The position numbers and the translations under genes are program-made. A stretch of 64,000 bases of DNA from Cercospora beticola. Taxonomy: Eukaryota; Ascomycota; Dothideomycetes; Mycosphaerellales; Mycosphaerellaceae. Below are positions 50,616 through 61,592 of this stretch, in pieces (positions within the stretch are counted from its first letter, which is position 1; each line of letters opens with the position of its first letter). Below the pieces are notes generated by a model that saw nothing but the letters and a program-made list of their open reading frames with translations, ran no database searches and was not told the origin of the DNA. The stretch lies in NCBI RefSeq assembly GCF_033473495.1, contig NC_088936.1, positions 4,650,001 through 4,714,000 on the forward strand, written 5' to 3'.

Positions 50616-51000
50616 TGAAGTGGTCCGTGCGGGATTTAGTGGGGTCGAAGTGAATGATCAGGCCTGGTCCACATCTCAGTGCTCTCCAGCTGTGCGAAGG
50701 GTGACACCCGGGCCAGCTTTACTGCACTAGCAAGTTCGCTTATCAATGTAGGACTAATACCAGGGCCCCCTCTTCGGCCATCGGGTCGAGCCCAGTTGCA
50801 ACTAACCTTGGAAGATAGTTACTCGCAAGCCTGCACCTAGGCCTCGTCCCTGGTACGAGAATCCACTTATAGTGGAATGGCCGTTGAACCATGAAGCCTC
50901 TAGTGCATTCACCCTCGATTCTTCGCGCGTACGACATTATCTACCAAGCCTCGTCGTCGACCAAGATGCATGTGGATCCGCATTGCAGCAAACACGCTAG

Positions 51001-51041
51001 TCCACTAGCGCGGTTTGCCGCCCCACATCTCTGCACAAAAC
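51001..51041 (+). promoter_or_regulatory. 41-bp promoter element, copy 2 (gene J)
   Basis: Inverted partner of 50575-50615, ending ~112 bp upstream of gene J's ATG and followed by CCCCTTTATC. Both genes therefore see the same element in the same orientation relative to transcription. Confidence 0.75.
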
Positions 51042-51153
51042 CCCTTTATCTTTCAACCTACAACTCTTTCCAACTTACGTACCTTTTCCCCCGTCACCCA
51101 TTCCCTATCACCGCCTACTGCTGCGCTTTCCACGCTCTACCAGCGCGTCCAAA

Positions 51154-53024
51154 ATGGCCGACCAAAACTTGACCTCGTATGTCCCGCGCAGTATACGTTT
51201 CCGGCAGATCTACTGACTCCTTTCTAGTGGTCAACTAGCACAGCAGGAGTACGATCAGGCGCTCTAGGACAATAACAAGGCTTTGTCAGATCTCCAGGAT
51301 CAGCGCCAGAAAACCAACGATGAGATGATCGCGTTCCAAGCTATCGCTGGAGACGACATGACCGTGCTGCACGAGGAGCTGGCCCTGCTTCAAGATGGGC
51401 TAGGATCGGTATAACCATTCCCGCAACTGACCAGGGCCTGGTCCTCATTACTGACTATGTCCAGCTCCTCAGCGCTCGGCGCGCCTACGATGCCCTCGAG
51501 GACCGCATCCCTGTCCTCGCAAACGTAGTCCAAGTGGGCGCCAAAGACCTAGAGGCTCAGCTTCGCCGCGTGGGAAAGTCCTTCGAGGGTAGGTCTAAGT
51601 CCCCAGAGGTGTTAGGTGCGATTCAGGCCGCAGAGACAGGCCTCAAGATTGCCGCAGACGCTATCAAGCAGTGCGCAAGCCTACCTACCATGAGAGGTAA
51701 AGATGAGGCCCTAGACTCAAAGCGCCAAACCGCGTCGTCTGGTCGTAAAGACAGTATAGGTGTCGATGGCTCCATCGAAGAGCGGAAGTCCAAGACCAAG
51801 ACCTGGCTTCGCCGTGCAGCCGACGAGAGTGAGGACGAGGACGAGGATAAGGACCAGGGCCCGGTCGAGGAGAGTGACAAGGCTAGGGCCTCCTCGCGCA
51901 AGAAGACTAAGGTGCAGAATGATTCCGATGAAGACGAGGAGCAGGTCTCGAAGCATGCGAAGAAGGCAGCCCCACCGAAGACCACGACCAAGACCAAGCC
52001 TGCGTCGAAAGAGGTGAAAGCTAAGGCCCCGAAGCCTAGAAAGAGCAAGAAGTCCACTGCTGCCACCAACAAGGGTCAATCCGATGCAGACGAAGAAGAC
52101 GTCCACGAGCGTCTGAAGAAGCTCGAGCAAGGAAAAGCGACGACCAAGCCTAAGTCTACCTCGAAAGAGGCCAAGCACGAGGCCCTGAAGACCAAGAAGA
52201 CGAAGAAGAAGCATACGAAGACCAAGACTGAGTCTTCCTCTGAGTCCTCCTCGGAGGCTTCATCCGAGTCATCTTCAGAGTCCTCTGCAGAATCCTCGTC
52301 TGAGTCTGAAGACGAAGAACCCCAGGAGAAGAAGACGAAGCAGAAGTCCAACCCCTCGAAGACCACGACCAAGGCGAAGAACGGAGCCTCAGCCAAGTCC
52401 AAGCACACTGCCCAGCGTCCAGTCTCCGAGTCAAACGAAGAGGTTGAGAGTCCTGCAGTCAAGCAGATCAAGGTGAAGAAGGAGGCTCTGTCCACGTCCA
52501 AGTCCACTTCCAAGCGCCCAGTTTCCGCATCAGACGAAGAGATTGAGAGTCCTGCAGCCAAGAAGAGCAAGGTGAAGAAGGAGGTCTTGTCCAAGTCGGC
52601 CGCTAAGCGTTCCGCCTCAGTGGCAGACGAAGAGAGTGACCAGCCTCCAGCCAAGAAGCAGAAGGCCAAGTCCAAGAAACCTGCAGAGCCGATCGCCACC
52701 CCCGAACCCTTCGCTCGCCGCCGTATGCAGGGCGCAGAGGATCAAGACTCTCGCACCAAGTCGACCAAGACCAAGCCCTCGTCCAAAGTCAAGCAGGAGG
52801 AGGTGGTGGTGTTGAGCTCCAATAACCCATCCTCCGAGCCTGAGGACGAAGTAGTCATCACCGAGACGCCTCCAAGATCTCGTGGAGATCAGAGAAACAG
52901 AGGTAGTCGTAGCGTCCACGGCGTGGGTCATGGCAGCGGAAGAACACCGGTGAACACCCCACCACCAAGCTCTGCCGTCAAGAACAAGGGCACGCCCAGC
53001 AGCAAGAGTAAGGGTGGTCGCTGA
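51154..53024 (+). pseudogene. Island gene J: Lys/Ser-rich protein with an in-frame TAG
   Basis: Exons 51154-51176, 51228-51408 and 51465-53024 join in one frame across introns with donors GTATGT and GTATAA and acceptors TTTCTAG and GTCCAG. Codon 21 is TAG (51265-51267), directly before DNNKALSDLQDQRQKTNDEM, which is clearly coding. CAG-to-TAG is the simplest origin and matches a CpA-to-TpA change. No alternative splice I tried removes it and keeps the frame. If real, the gene is broken, or starts at the later Met in NDEMIAF. The intact reading would be ~587 residues: a coiled coil of ~170, then Lys-rich chromatin-like disorder with Ser/Glu runs (SSSESSSEASSE) and three ~32-residue repeats containing KRPVSASDEEIESPAAKKSK. 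Promoter element shared with gene I. Confidence 0.6.
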
Positions 53025-53496
53025 GTACCGTTGCATTGAACCGGTCATCTTCTGGCCAACGCATTTCACCAGGCCCTGGTAACTGGCCCAAGTCCGGCTT
53101 CTCGCTGAGACGTGCCACAATCAGGCCTCATCTGTTGGAAAGGCATTGCTGCTGCTTTGCAGTAGCGCAAGACCAACGACATACCACGACGACTAAGGCC
53201 AGACATCAGGCAGTAGTCATAGCATGAGCTTCAGATATGAGATAAAATGAGAGCATGATTCGCTCTAACCTGCTTTCAACATTAGTCAAGACTGGATGAG
53301 TACCCGAGGCCTTGAGCTACGTGCTTTGCCGAGAGCGATCATTATGCTCAAGACTCTTTCTCTTGTGCTATCCCTATTCTAGTGTGTATCCGCTACACAG
53401 TGACTAACACAGTTCATATCTCCTATAGCCGTTAATATTAATCTGCCGAGAGACAATCTTGGAGAGCCGTATGTTGCAGCACAGTCGTAGTCCGAA
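53025..53496. other. Right margin of the accessory island
   Basis: Last motif copies occur here (CCAGGCCCTGG near 53073, ATCAGGCCTCATC near 53113, CGAGGCCTTG near 53309). No gene seen; the convergent stop of the glucosyltransferase gene is at 53497. Confidence 0.5.
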
Positions 53497-56293
53497 TCAC
53501 TTTGCAGAAGTAGCCTCAATCAACTGTTTCTTCTCCTCACTCTCAAGTGGCTGTACATGCGCCAGCCAGATGCCCTCAACCCAGCGCTGAGTCTCAATCT
53601 CCTTCCGTGTTTGACGATGCGCAGCCGACTTGATACTTTTGGCTATACCTGTAGCCGGATACGCCAGGGTACCAAACATGCCCGCTCCCGTCTTCGTAAC
53701 CAATCCGGTGAGGCCTTTGCCAAGTCCTGTAGCCAACCCAGCAGCACCATTCTTCTTGACATCTTTGTATGGCTGCGTAACCAACCCCGAAAGCCCATCT
53801 GCGAAGCCCCACGCGAAGGTTTTCCCAGCAACAGCAAAGCCACTCCCGATACCTGTCACTTGGCCGTGGTCTCGAATCTTGTCTCCGTAGTGTCCGGGTA
53901 TAGACTTCATGCCTTCTGTGATTGCCAGAGGGATATCTGAGGTCATGCCTTTGAGTGCCTTTGGGCCGAACATTCCTATACTTTTGACACTAGCTAGTCC
54001 TGTGTTCTGCTTGCCAGGTCGCCGGCGGGAAGTGGTAGATTGATGAGACTTGCCCGTCATATCGCTGTGCGTGCTGGCGGCGCCGGATTTAGTGGAATCG
54101 AGGCTATGTTGTTGTTCTTGGACAAAGGTCTCCAACGCTGCTGCCCTGGCTTTCTGCCGCTGTTGTTTCTGATGTTGCCCAATTGGTCTGGTAACAATAC
54201 CCGTGATACAATCTCCAAGGTCTATCGCTGTTCCTAACGTGGCAGATGCGCCACCGCTTACCGGGTCCCACCGGGTGGTCTGGATACTGATGGGTTTTGT
54301 CTTGTGGCTACAAACATTCAGCTGGCTGCGCGAGGACACCAAGTTTTGAACACTTCTTACCATTTCATGTGCTTTCGAGCATCGGATCGGACTTCAGTCA
54401 GCGTTACTGCCGCAGCTTTGCTGAGCTTGAGCCTTCTATTCGACTTCTTGTAGTCCCAGACTGCGGGCTGATCGGAAAGCATATCGCATTGAATGTTCTC
54501 GACCACCAGATGTCTGTGAAATGATTGAACAGCGGCATGAACGCCATTTTCGTGAACCATGCGGTCCGCAATAGCTGTCGCCGCTGCCTTTGCTTCTGCT
54601 GTGAGGCAAAACTGGATGCCGTCGGCGAGCAGCGCTGTTGTGAGCTTTCTAGGAGGTAGCGGTTCCGGACCTGCACCTGCGGTCGCTACCATGTGGCCCC
54701 AGAATGGCTGGCTGCAACATCGTCAGCACAGTCGTATTATGAAAGCTGGACCCCACATACTCGCCAAAGAATGGAACAATCAATGTCGGAACGCCATTCT
54801 TAAGCCCGCAAGCCGTGGTTCCTGCTCCGCCGTAATGCACGACAGCCGCCATTCGTGGGAACAGCCATTCATGAGGACAGTCTCTAATGTAAAAGATGTT
54901 CTCGCCAGCATCGCCGCCAAGTTCAGACCAACCTTTTGAAATGATCGCTCTCACTCCGCTTAGTCTCACAGCCTCAGTGATGACGGCCAAAATCTTCTGT
55001 GGATCGTCGAGCACGATACTGCCAAAGCCGATGTAGACCGGAGGAGGACCTAACTTGAGAAACTCGTCGAGATCGGGAGCTGGTGTATATGAAGGAGTGC
55101 TGCGGAAGAAGAACCCACAGACATCTGGATTGTAGGCGACGTTAGCAAGAAATGGCGACAAAGCTACTGTGGGGAACAGCTACCAATATTCTCAGCCCAA
55201 TCGACAGGCTTTGCAACAAGAGCAGGAGACCAGCAATACGTGGTTGGTATTTTCAGTCTGTCTACCAGGCGCGGACCGTCCATCATGTCAACTGGGTCCA
55301 GGTCAATGTCCTTGCGGAAATCGTTAATAACATCGCCTAATCTATGCGAAAGGCCATGTTAGCTGGTGAGCAAGCTCAAACGTCGCAATCGCCTTACCCT
55401 TGCCATGTCATCCATTCAACGATATGATAGGACAAGAAGTTAGCAACGTGAGGATCGTCGCCGACGTTCTTCAGATTCGCCAAGGGATGGGGAAATGCAG
55501 CGGTGGCTGTCCACGGCATGGTGAACATTAGGTGGAGAGGAATACCCATGGCCTCGGCGCAGTGAACATGGGCGAAGCTGGGTGGGTTCGCGATGATAGC
55601 GTCGGCCACAAAAGGCGTGTCAAAGATGGGATCTGGCAAGACGCAAGAATCCCAGAATCCTTCCAGCATATCAGCTACCATTGTCCTCTTCCGCGAGATC
55701 TCTCCATCCATGATCGTCTTCATAGAGGGCATCAGGCTGGGATTCTTGACCATGTATGCCATCAGTGCAGCAGGATCTCCACCAACTGGATAAAATTCGA
55801 GGCCAGCTTTGCGAACAAAATTCGCAAACACATCGTGCGTGGCTACGCGGACACGATGCCCGTATTTCTGAAGCTCGCAACCAAGGGCCAAAAACGGCTG
55901 CACGTCACCACGACTGCCTACAACGTGGATGACAATGTTCATCTTGATAGTCCATGTCGGCGGAGCCTTCTCGGATTGCGCTGTAGGAGGAGGTGTGGTC
56001 TCGAGCGTCGAATAGTCTGGTGGTGCCGGTAGAAAGTGCGACAATCTCTGAAGAGCACGAGAGCTGAAGTCGATGTCGATGCGCGCATCATCTGGTGCAT
56101 TTGATGAGTACAGACAGAGTGCCAAGTTTCAAGACAGTCGATCTTGAGGAGGATCTCGCGAACCTTCCAGAGAATATACCGGAGGACTGTCATAATCTGA
56201 GCTCAAGCTTGGTGGGTAGGATGGTAGCTTATGAGAAGAAGGCGCGGACGAGATCGTGGAGGATCTGCGCCTGCCATCCTTGATAGAGCTCAT
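53497..56293 (-). CDS. Sterol glucosyltransferase-like UDP-glycosyltransferase (GT28/UGT80 type)
   Basis: Six exons: 56164-56293, 55398-56091, 55184-55341, 54761-55124, 54361-54711 and 53497-54307; every junction keeps frame and the total is 835 residues. The enzyme class transfers glucose from a UDP-sugar to a sterol or lipid. Visible: N-terminal GT28 domain starting MNIVIHVVGSRGDVQPFLAL; acceptor-side regions; C-terminal donor site with PPPVYIGFGSIVLDDP, PHEWLFPRMAAVVHYGGAGT and the spliced VPFFGDQPFWG. The Asp-Gln pair contacts the sugar and appears only after intron 4 is removed. The last ~200 residues carry the fungal extension seen in many of these proteins (GLVTQPYKDVKKNGAAGLAT, GLGKGLTGLVTKTGAGMFG), resembling lipid-transfer-protein tails. 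No PH or GRAM domain is seen. The first intron has an unusual GTTCGC donor. Confidence 0.85.
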
Positions 56294-57529
56294 AGATGCT
56301 GAGAGGAGGTGCGAGTGAGGTCAGTTGGTGCATAAAAGGGGATATGGCCGCCGTTAGAAGAAGGCAGAGTGTTGTAAGGAAGCAAAAGACAGAATGAATA
56401 AATACAATGGTCGTGGACTGGACGCTGTCTTTGCTATGATTGCCGCAGTGATCACGAATTTATTCGCGGCTCGAAGACTCGGCCTCGGTGATAAAGCAAT
56501 GGGCAACGTACGTGCCCATTGAACTGAACCGAACTCTACCACATTAAGTAGTGGGCAAAATCATCGGCGTGTATGTAGCTGGCAAGGACAGCGTCATGCC
56601 TTCCGAGTTGATGGTCGAGACTGTATGTAGGCTAGCCGCTTTTGTGCTAGCTCCATGCCTAGACCGTGCTAGCGGACACTGTTGTCCACGTTGTGAGCGT
56701 ATTCCGTATCTCGTACTTCGTTCCCTCAACATCGCCTCACAAGTCCTGACTACATATAGATATCCTGCACATCGACCCGCCCACTGTCACGGTCGCACCC
56801 TCACCTTCGTACACCCATGGGTTGAGCTGCGCCTTCTCGGGCTGTCCACCGTACGCGTACTTTCACCCAACTTCGCAGAACAGATCATGAAGCTTGCAGA
56901 CGGGATGATGAATCGGGCATCAGGCTGCACGACAAACACGCGGCCATTTCGAGCGGCTCGCAAAACGGGAATATCAGCACCGAAGCAGTTCCGAAGCCCC
57001 GCCACAATTGCCTCGAACACTATCAGTCCTGTTCTCCATTCCTGAGATCACGGAGGCACATTTCCAAGGATACGACGCAGCGAGTGTTCCCAGCAGAACC
57101 GACGCTTTTGTCGTGAGCTCAGTCACGTCGCCTTTTGGCCGCGAAAAGATGGCGCCGAGATACCGAGGCCTGGGAATGCATGGGTAGGAAAAGGACAGGA
57201 GATCATGTTCATGGACAAACATTGCCCGTCATTGCCGACGTTCATGGTCATGATCAGGGCTCGAGTGCCTTCGCCATCTCCGGTCGAAAACCTGGAGCTG
57301 CTAGCGCACCTGGAGATAAATGATGGCCGACAAATGCAGGAGGTAGGTACAACCGCGGCCCATGTCGAACCCGGCGCCGCGGGTTGCGCGAAAGTTTGCA
57401 CTCGCAGTAATGTGGGAGGCAAGCAATTACTCTGGATTTTGATGTCAATGAGGCTGGAGTAGTATGTGTTGTGGGTCTGCTCTCAATTTACATTTGGCAG
57501 ACGAACGAGCAGCAGTGCTACCAATCATC
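56294..57529. other. Upstream region; possible remnant of a minus-strand gene at 56.8-57.4 kb
   Basis: Minus-strand frames here contain short coding-like runs (FSYPCIPRPRYLGAIFSRPK around 57150 and FEAIVAGLRNCFGADIPVLR around 56990) that lie in different frames without convincing splice sites. They may be a decayed or multi-exon gene; I could not build one. Confidence 0.3.
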
Positions 57530-58884
57530 CTATGCCACGGCGACCCCTGTGTTAGGGACACCAAGCCTCCTATGCTTTGCCACAAACCTCAGGACTGCAG
57601 CTGCGTTTGGTCCTTTGTATGAGAGCCGAGCCACCCTCTTCTTCTCTGCTGGTCCTTTTACAACAAGTTTCAGGCCAGGATGATACTGCTCCTCGAAGTG
57701 CACTTTGGACAGCAGCTCGCGATAGTCAACCGCCATATTGCCCACGCTTCCTTCTTCTCCCAGCATGCCCAGTGTAAACTGTTCTAGCGCCGGGAGCCGA
57801 CGTGCCAGAATAGATAAAAGTTCCAGCCAGGTGGAATCCGCTACAAGCGTAACTTGAACGAGGTGCAATTGAGTCAAGCTGTTCGCCGAAGCTGCCAGAA
57901 AAGTGCAAATCAAGTCCGCAGGAAGCTTGGTGTGAGAAAGGCGAAAGGATTCCAGATTTGGGATGACTCTGTCCGCGGATATCGCTTCGTACCCAGGAAA
58001 TCTCTCGATTGAGATGTTCAAGTCCCGGAGACTCGCAGCATGATAGAAAATCTGCTCGAGCCAGTATGTGCAGTTTCCCCTATCTAGACGCAGGTCTGCG
58101 GATCGCAGCATTGTAAACCCGGTGCCATGTCCTTGCTTATCGGGTGCGAAGTCAATTCGCAATTCTGATACTCGGGACGATCCTAGAGCGAATGAATGAC
58201 CACTTTGTGCAAAGCGTGGCAGGTGTAGTGGAGAGCTTTGAGAAAATGGAGCGCCGATATGACTGTACTTTATCGACTTCATGGCCAGATCGCCGCCTTC
58301 GATGACTTCTCGAGCGAAATTGAGAGCAGTAATCCCATGGGATGACTCGTCGCCTGTTGGCTTCAACAAACTTTGTACGATGTCCATCTCTGAGCAAAAT
58401 TTGAAATTCGCAGCTTCGATGCGATAGTCCCGAGTCAGGATCGTATGCGGCTGGATCAGCTTCTGCCGTAACACACTCTGGACGGCCGTGACATCGAGCT
58501 GACTTAAGTCGATATTACCAGATTCATAACGAGGCCAGATATGATAGGCCGTATTCATTGGCAGCTCCGAAGAGGCGTATGGGTCCACCAACTCGCTATC
58601 GTCAGCAATGCTGATGACTTTCACATATGCTGCGAGTTCCGGATCTGCTGCCAGGTGATTCAGGCGCTGCAAGTCTGATCCCATAAGCGATGTTCTCCAT
58701 GTTCCGAGCCACGATTCCAGGATAGCTCCACGCGTTGCCGTAGAAGCTATACATGCTTTGCGCAATTCCACCTGGTCTGAAGGTCGTGAACACTTGCGGC
58801 TGATTGGTATAAGTCTTCAAGAATATTTAGATTGGCAAGGGCTTCCAAAGATGCTTACAGCGCGCGCTCACAACTCCTCGGCAT
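57530..58884 (-). CDS. F-box-family-like protein with LRR-type fold, no F-box seen
   Basis: Exons 58859-58884 and 57530-58799 are joined across a 59-bp intron (GTAAGC...AATCAG); ATG 58884 is the only start I found that links in frame, giving 431 residues. Fungal members of this large class are usually substrate adaptors for SCF ubiquitin ligases. Seen here: the typical opening of the post-F-box part (LNHLAADPELAAYVKVISIAD), then widely spaced leucine-rich segments (LESFRLSHTKLPADLICTFL, LTQLHLVQVTLVADSTWLEL, LERFTL-like LEQFTLGML) and a C-terminal KGPAEKK stretch. The N-terminal ~30 residues are too short and lack an LPxEL F-box, so the class is inferred from the repeat pattern only. It may be a non-SCF relative or a 5'-truncated gene. 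Confidence 0.6.
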
Positions 58885-59599
58885 CCATCGCTGGGCTTAT
58901 ACAGGCCATCACGCTTCCATCTCAACACAATCACTCCTCGGCTTTGCACTGGGCTGCGATAATAAAAGGAGCCTAGTACCCTGAAGATTGCGCTACAATG
59001 CGCGTATGTCGGCTCTCGAGGTCGTACGATGATGCCCTCTATTCACCAGATATTGTTGCCGAGCACTTCAGCCTGCACTCTGCGCAGGCGGCAACTTTTG
59101 CAGTGCGATATTTCGACTTGAGTGCTCACGATTCATTCTCTAGCGAGACGACGGATCACACTAAGTCCGACCAAGCGTATACAATATTGGCGTGGGGCGT
59201 TGTGTCGCGAACAAGACCAAACCAGAAACGTAGAGATGAGTACACAGACACACCTTGCCTCATGGCTGGCGCTGATAAGAACAAGTACGAACACGCGACA
59301 ATGTTTACCCCGCTCCGCCAATTCGAGCGGGTGCATTAGTTTCAGCACATCAAACTCACATACTTCCAATCAAAAGCTGCCGAAGGCCACGTCAACACTT
59401 ACACCACGGGATTGAAGGAGCGCTCTAAGAAAGAGGTAGGTGATTCCGGAGCCAAAAACATATTGTCTTGATCAGACTGTAGCTTGGGTTGGACGAAGGA
59501 GATCTCGCCACGCCACTTGCCCTCGCGTGGTTGTGGTTCTCCTTTCGAAGAGCTCGCCTCGTGTCTGCACTCTCGTGCATTTCCAGACTTTTAGGCAGT
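58885..59599. other. Intergenic
   Basis: Promoter of the minus-strand F-box-like gene, then sequence that may already belong to the decayed transporter to its right. No intact coding sequence. Confidence 0.4.
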
Positions 59600-61097
59600 T
59601 AGCTAGATGCACGCCGGCCCCTGGTATCGGACGTGGCCCGACACACCTGACCTCGATATCTTAAAGCAAGAATTTGGACTGCCCCTTGTGGATCTATGCT
59701 TTGTGCGGCCTGTGCCTCTTTCGCACCCACTAGCAGCATTAAACACAAGACAGTATAGTAAGATATGGGCAAAGCAGATACTAGACCCAGCAGGGCACCG
59801 CGAGCTTTTGCGGCCTCCTTACAAGGTCAAGAAGACTGCGATCTTAACTACATTACTGGACTTACCGAGCGGGGCTGTGCCACTGACACGGTCATCGTCA
59901 TTGAGAACATTAATTAGTACTGGATTGAAACCATAGCTAATGCTTGGAAAGTCGACCTGGGCCTCTTTGCCGAGCACGGTGACAATCCTTCGACTAATCT
60001 ATACCTATGGCCTGCCGTCTTTGGCCATAAGACCAGCCCACCGAGTCGATGTAAGGACTACTAGCATGTTGACGGAGTGTTCCAATACGGGAGTAGCAAC
60101 GAGACCCAATTACGAGACGCGAATATATTTCGTCGTATTCTCGCATTCGATCCGACATATAGATGGCAAATGACAACTCGGATTACTTATATGACTAAAC
60201 TTTGGACGGGCAATCGATTAGGTTTGTGGACTCTGGTCGTCGGAATGCATAATTGGAAGTTGACATATGTGCACAGCGCTTCTACTAGTCGATGCCCCGG
60301 TCGAAGGTTTCGAACGTGGAAACGCAGAAAATCGTCTTAAACCCGGTCTGCACCTTCCACTAGCGATGTCTCGAGGAGTCTTGATCATTCCAACGCTACT
60401 CGCCGGGTGAGATCATTCAGTACTGGCACTGCTCCAGCAGTTTTTCTCGCACAGCTGGCAACTGAAAGTCTTCTTAAAGGCCCACGATGCAACGCCATAT
60501 GTCCTCTTTCACCTTCTCGCGGCTTCGACATGGCAACATAATTTCCACTTTTTAGAAGACAGAATAAAGCATATTGCGTTCAAGGAGATTCGGCGTCCCA
60601 ACACCCAAATCAACGATCAGATGCACGATCTTCGAGAGCAGCTCTCCTTCTTGAGAGCCTAGGTGGCGGCGACCAAAAAATGGCTGCCACCTGCGGTTCG
60701 GACTGAAGTTCTGTCATATCAACATCTCGGCTATCTTCCTCTGCCCGAAAATGCTCTTCAAGAGATCTCAGAAAAGGCAGAATTCCTCGAGAATTTCCTG
60801 ATTGATTCGTTTAAGTTGCTGATAAGTTCGACTAGCGTAGCGGAAGCAGAACTTGCTGTACAGCAGGGAAGACGCAACTAGCGCTTGACGCAGCTGGCAT
60901 TCTTATATGTTCCGCTCTCCTTCGTCACCGGCGTATTTGGCATGAATTTGAAGGAGATCAATAGCTCGCCATTACCTATATAGGTAGCTATGATTGTGCT
61001 GATGGTTATAGCATTGTGTACTGCGGGTATCTTTTTGCTCGCGAGCCATTGGGAGAATATATTTCGCCGTAATAAACGAGCCTCTGCAAAAGTTTAA
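59600..61097 (+). pseudogene. Decayed CorA-like Mg2+ transporter
   Basis: The C-terminal half is readable in one frame: LKAHDATPYVLFHLLAASTW, REQLSFLRA, VAATKKWLPPAVR, EKAEFLENFLIDSFKLLIS, then RLTQLAFLYVPLSFVTGVFG followed by MNLKEIN, and a second hydrophobic segment VAMIVLMVIALCTAGIFLLA. The GMN triplet after a membrane helix, plus a second helix, is the hallmark of CorA-type magnesium channels. Three in-frame TAG codons interrupt it (60660-60662, 60879-60881, 60981-60983); the last sits just after GMN, before the second helix. Upstream remnants in shifting frames (LFAEH, LYLWPAVFGHK, RRILAFDPTYRWQMTTRITY) match the N-terminal part of fungal CorA-like proteins. CAG/TGG-to-TAG changes would explain all three stops, consistent with RIP-like damage. 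Not functional as assembled. Confidence 0.7.
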
Positions 61098-61592
61098 TGA
61101 CTGGAGTTAGACGATTTGAGTCTGATAATCGATATTCTTGGGTCCGGGTGGCGACTAGGTCGGCAAGAAGATGATTTTCCCTAGTAGGAGGGGCAGTGAG
61201 TGGCAGAGACCCTAATTGATTGCTAAATGCCAAGACGTGGTATAACTACCTTCCAGCATTGTCCCCATTGCAGCACGTGGATTCGCTGCTGCGTCCATTC
61301 TGCAACGACAAGATATGCAGCTATTGCCACTTGACTCTGTATTGTTCGAGTGTTCCACCACTGATAGGTAAGAGCCAAGTTTGCCACAGCTTTAATATGT
61401 ATGTTAGAGTTCCACATTTCAGCCTTGCGGCCAGATTGGTGAGGGGCAAGCGATCTGCCAACACACTGAAAAGTCGAGGCAGGCCGTCGCAGAATTTGTT
61501 CGGCTTCTCCTCTCTGCGTGTACTTTTCCCGTGCGCGAATTTGCGCTGCGCTTTGTCAGATATTGGTCATTGCTCAGCTTGACCTGTCCAGC
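61098..61592. other. Intergenic
   Basis: Between the transporter remnant and the Ser/Thr-rich membrane protein. No supportable gene; the frame of the latter is open upstream to 61518, but without ATG. Confidence 0.4.

Larger units (their letters stand above)
50507..51153. promoter_or_regulatory. Divergent promoter region of island genes I and J
   Basis: 647 bp between start codons. Holds both copies of the inverted 41-bp element near its ends, TGGTCCGTGC at 50621-50630 and island-motif copies near 50656 and 50840 (CTAGGCCTCGTCC). Confidence 0.6.
25457..53320. repeat. Dispersed near-palindrome GAC(C/G)AGG(N)CCT(C/G)GTC
   Basis: A 14-15-bp word and close variants recur dozens of times over ~28 kb in exons, introns, leaders, trailers and intergenic DNA. 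Clear copies: 30457-30471, 34746-34760 (GACGAGGGCCTCGTC), 35405-35419, 37781-37794, 41752-41766 (GACGAGGGCCTGGTC), three within 48050-48140, 49972-49985 (GACGAGGCCTGGTC), 50656-50670 and 51429-51443 (GACCAGGGCCTGGTC). Seven of eight predicted introns in island genes hold one. In coding DNA it is usually read as D-E/Q/H-A/G-L-V. The flanks contain only isolated GAGGCCT cores without the arms (for example near 24930 and 57170). It is absent from the AT-rich array. The exact count was not computed. Confidence 0.8.

Noticed and set aside
25457..53320. The island as a Starship-type giant transposon
   Set aside because: No tyrosine recombinase (DUF3435) captain gene, transposase, reverse transcriptase or clear terminal repeats were found in the window.
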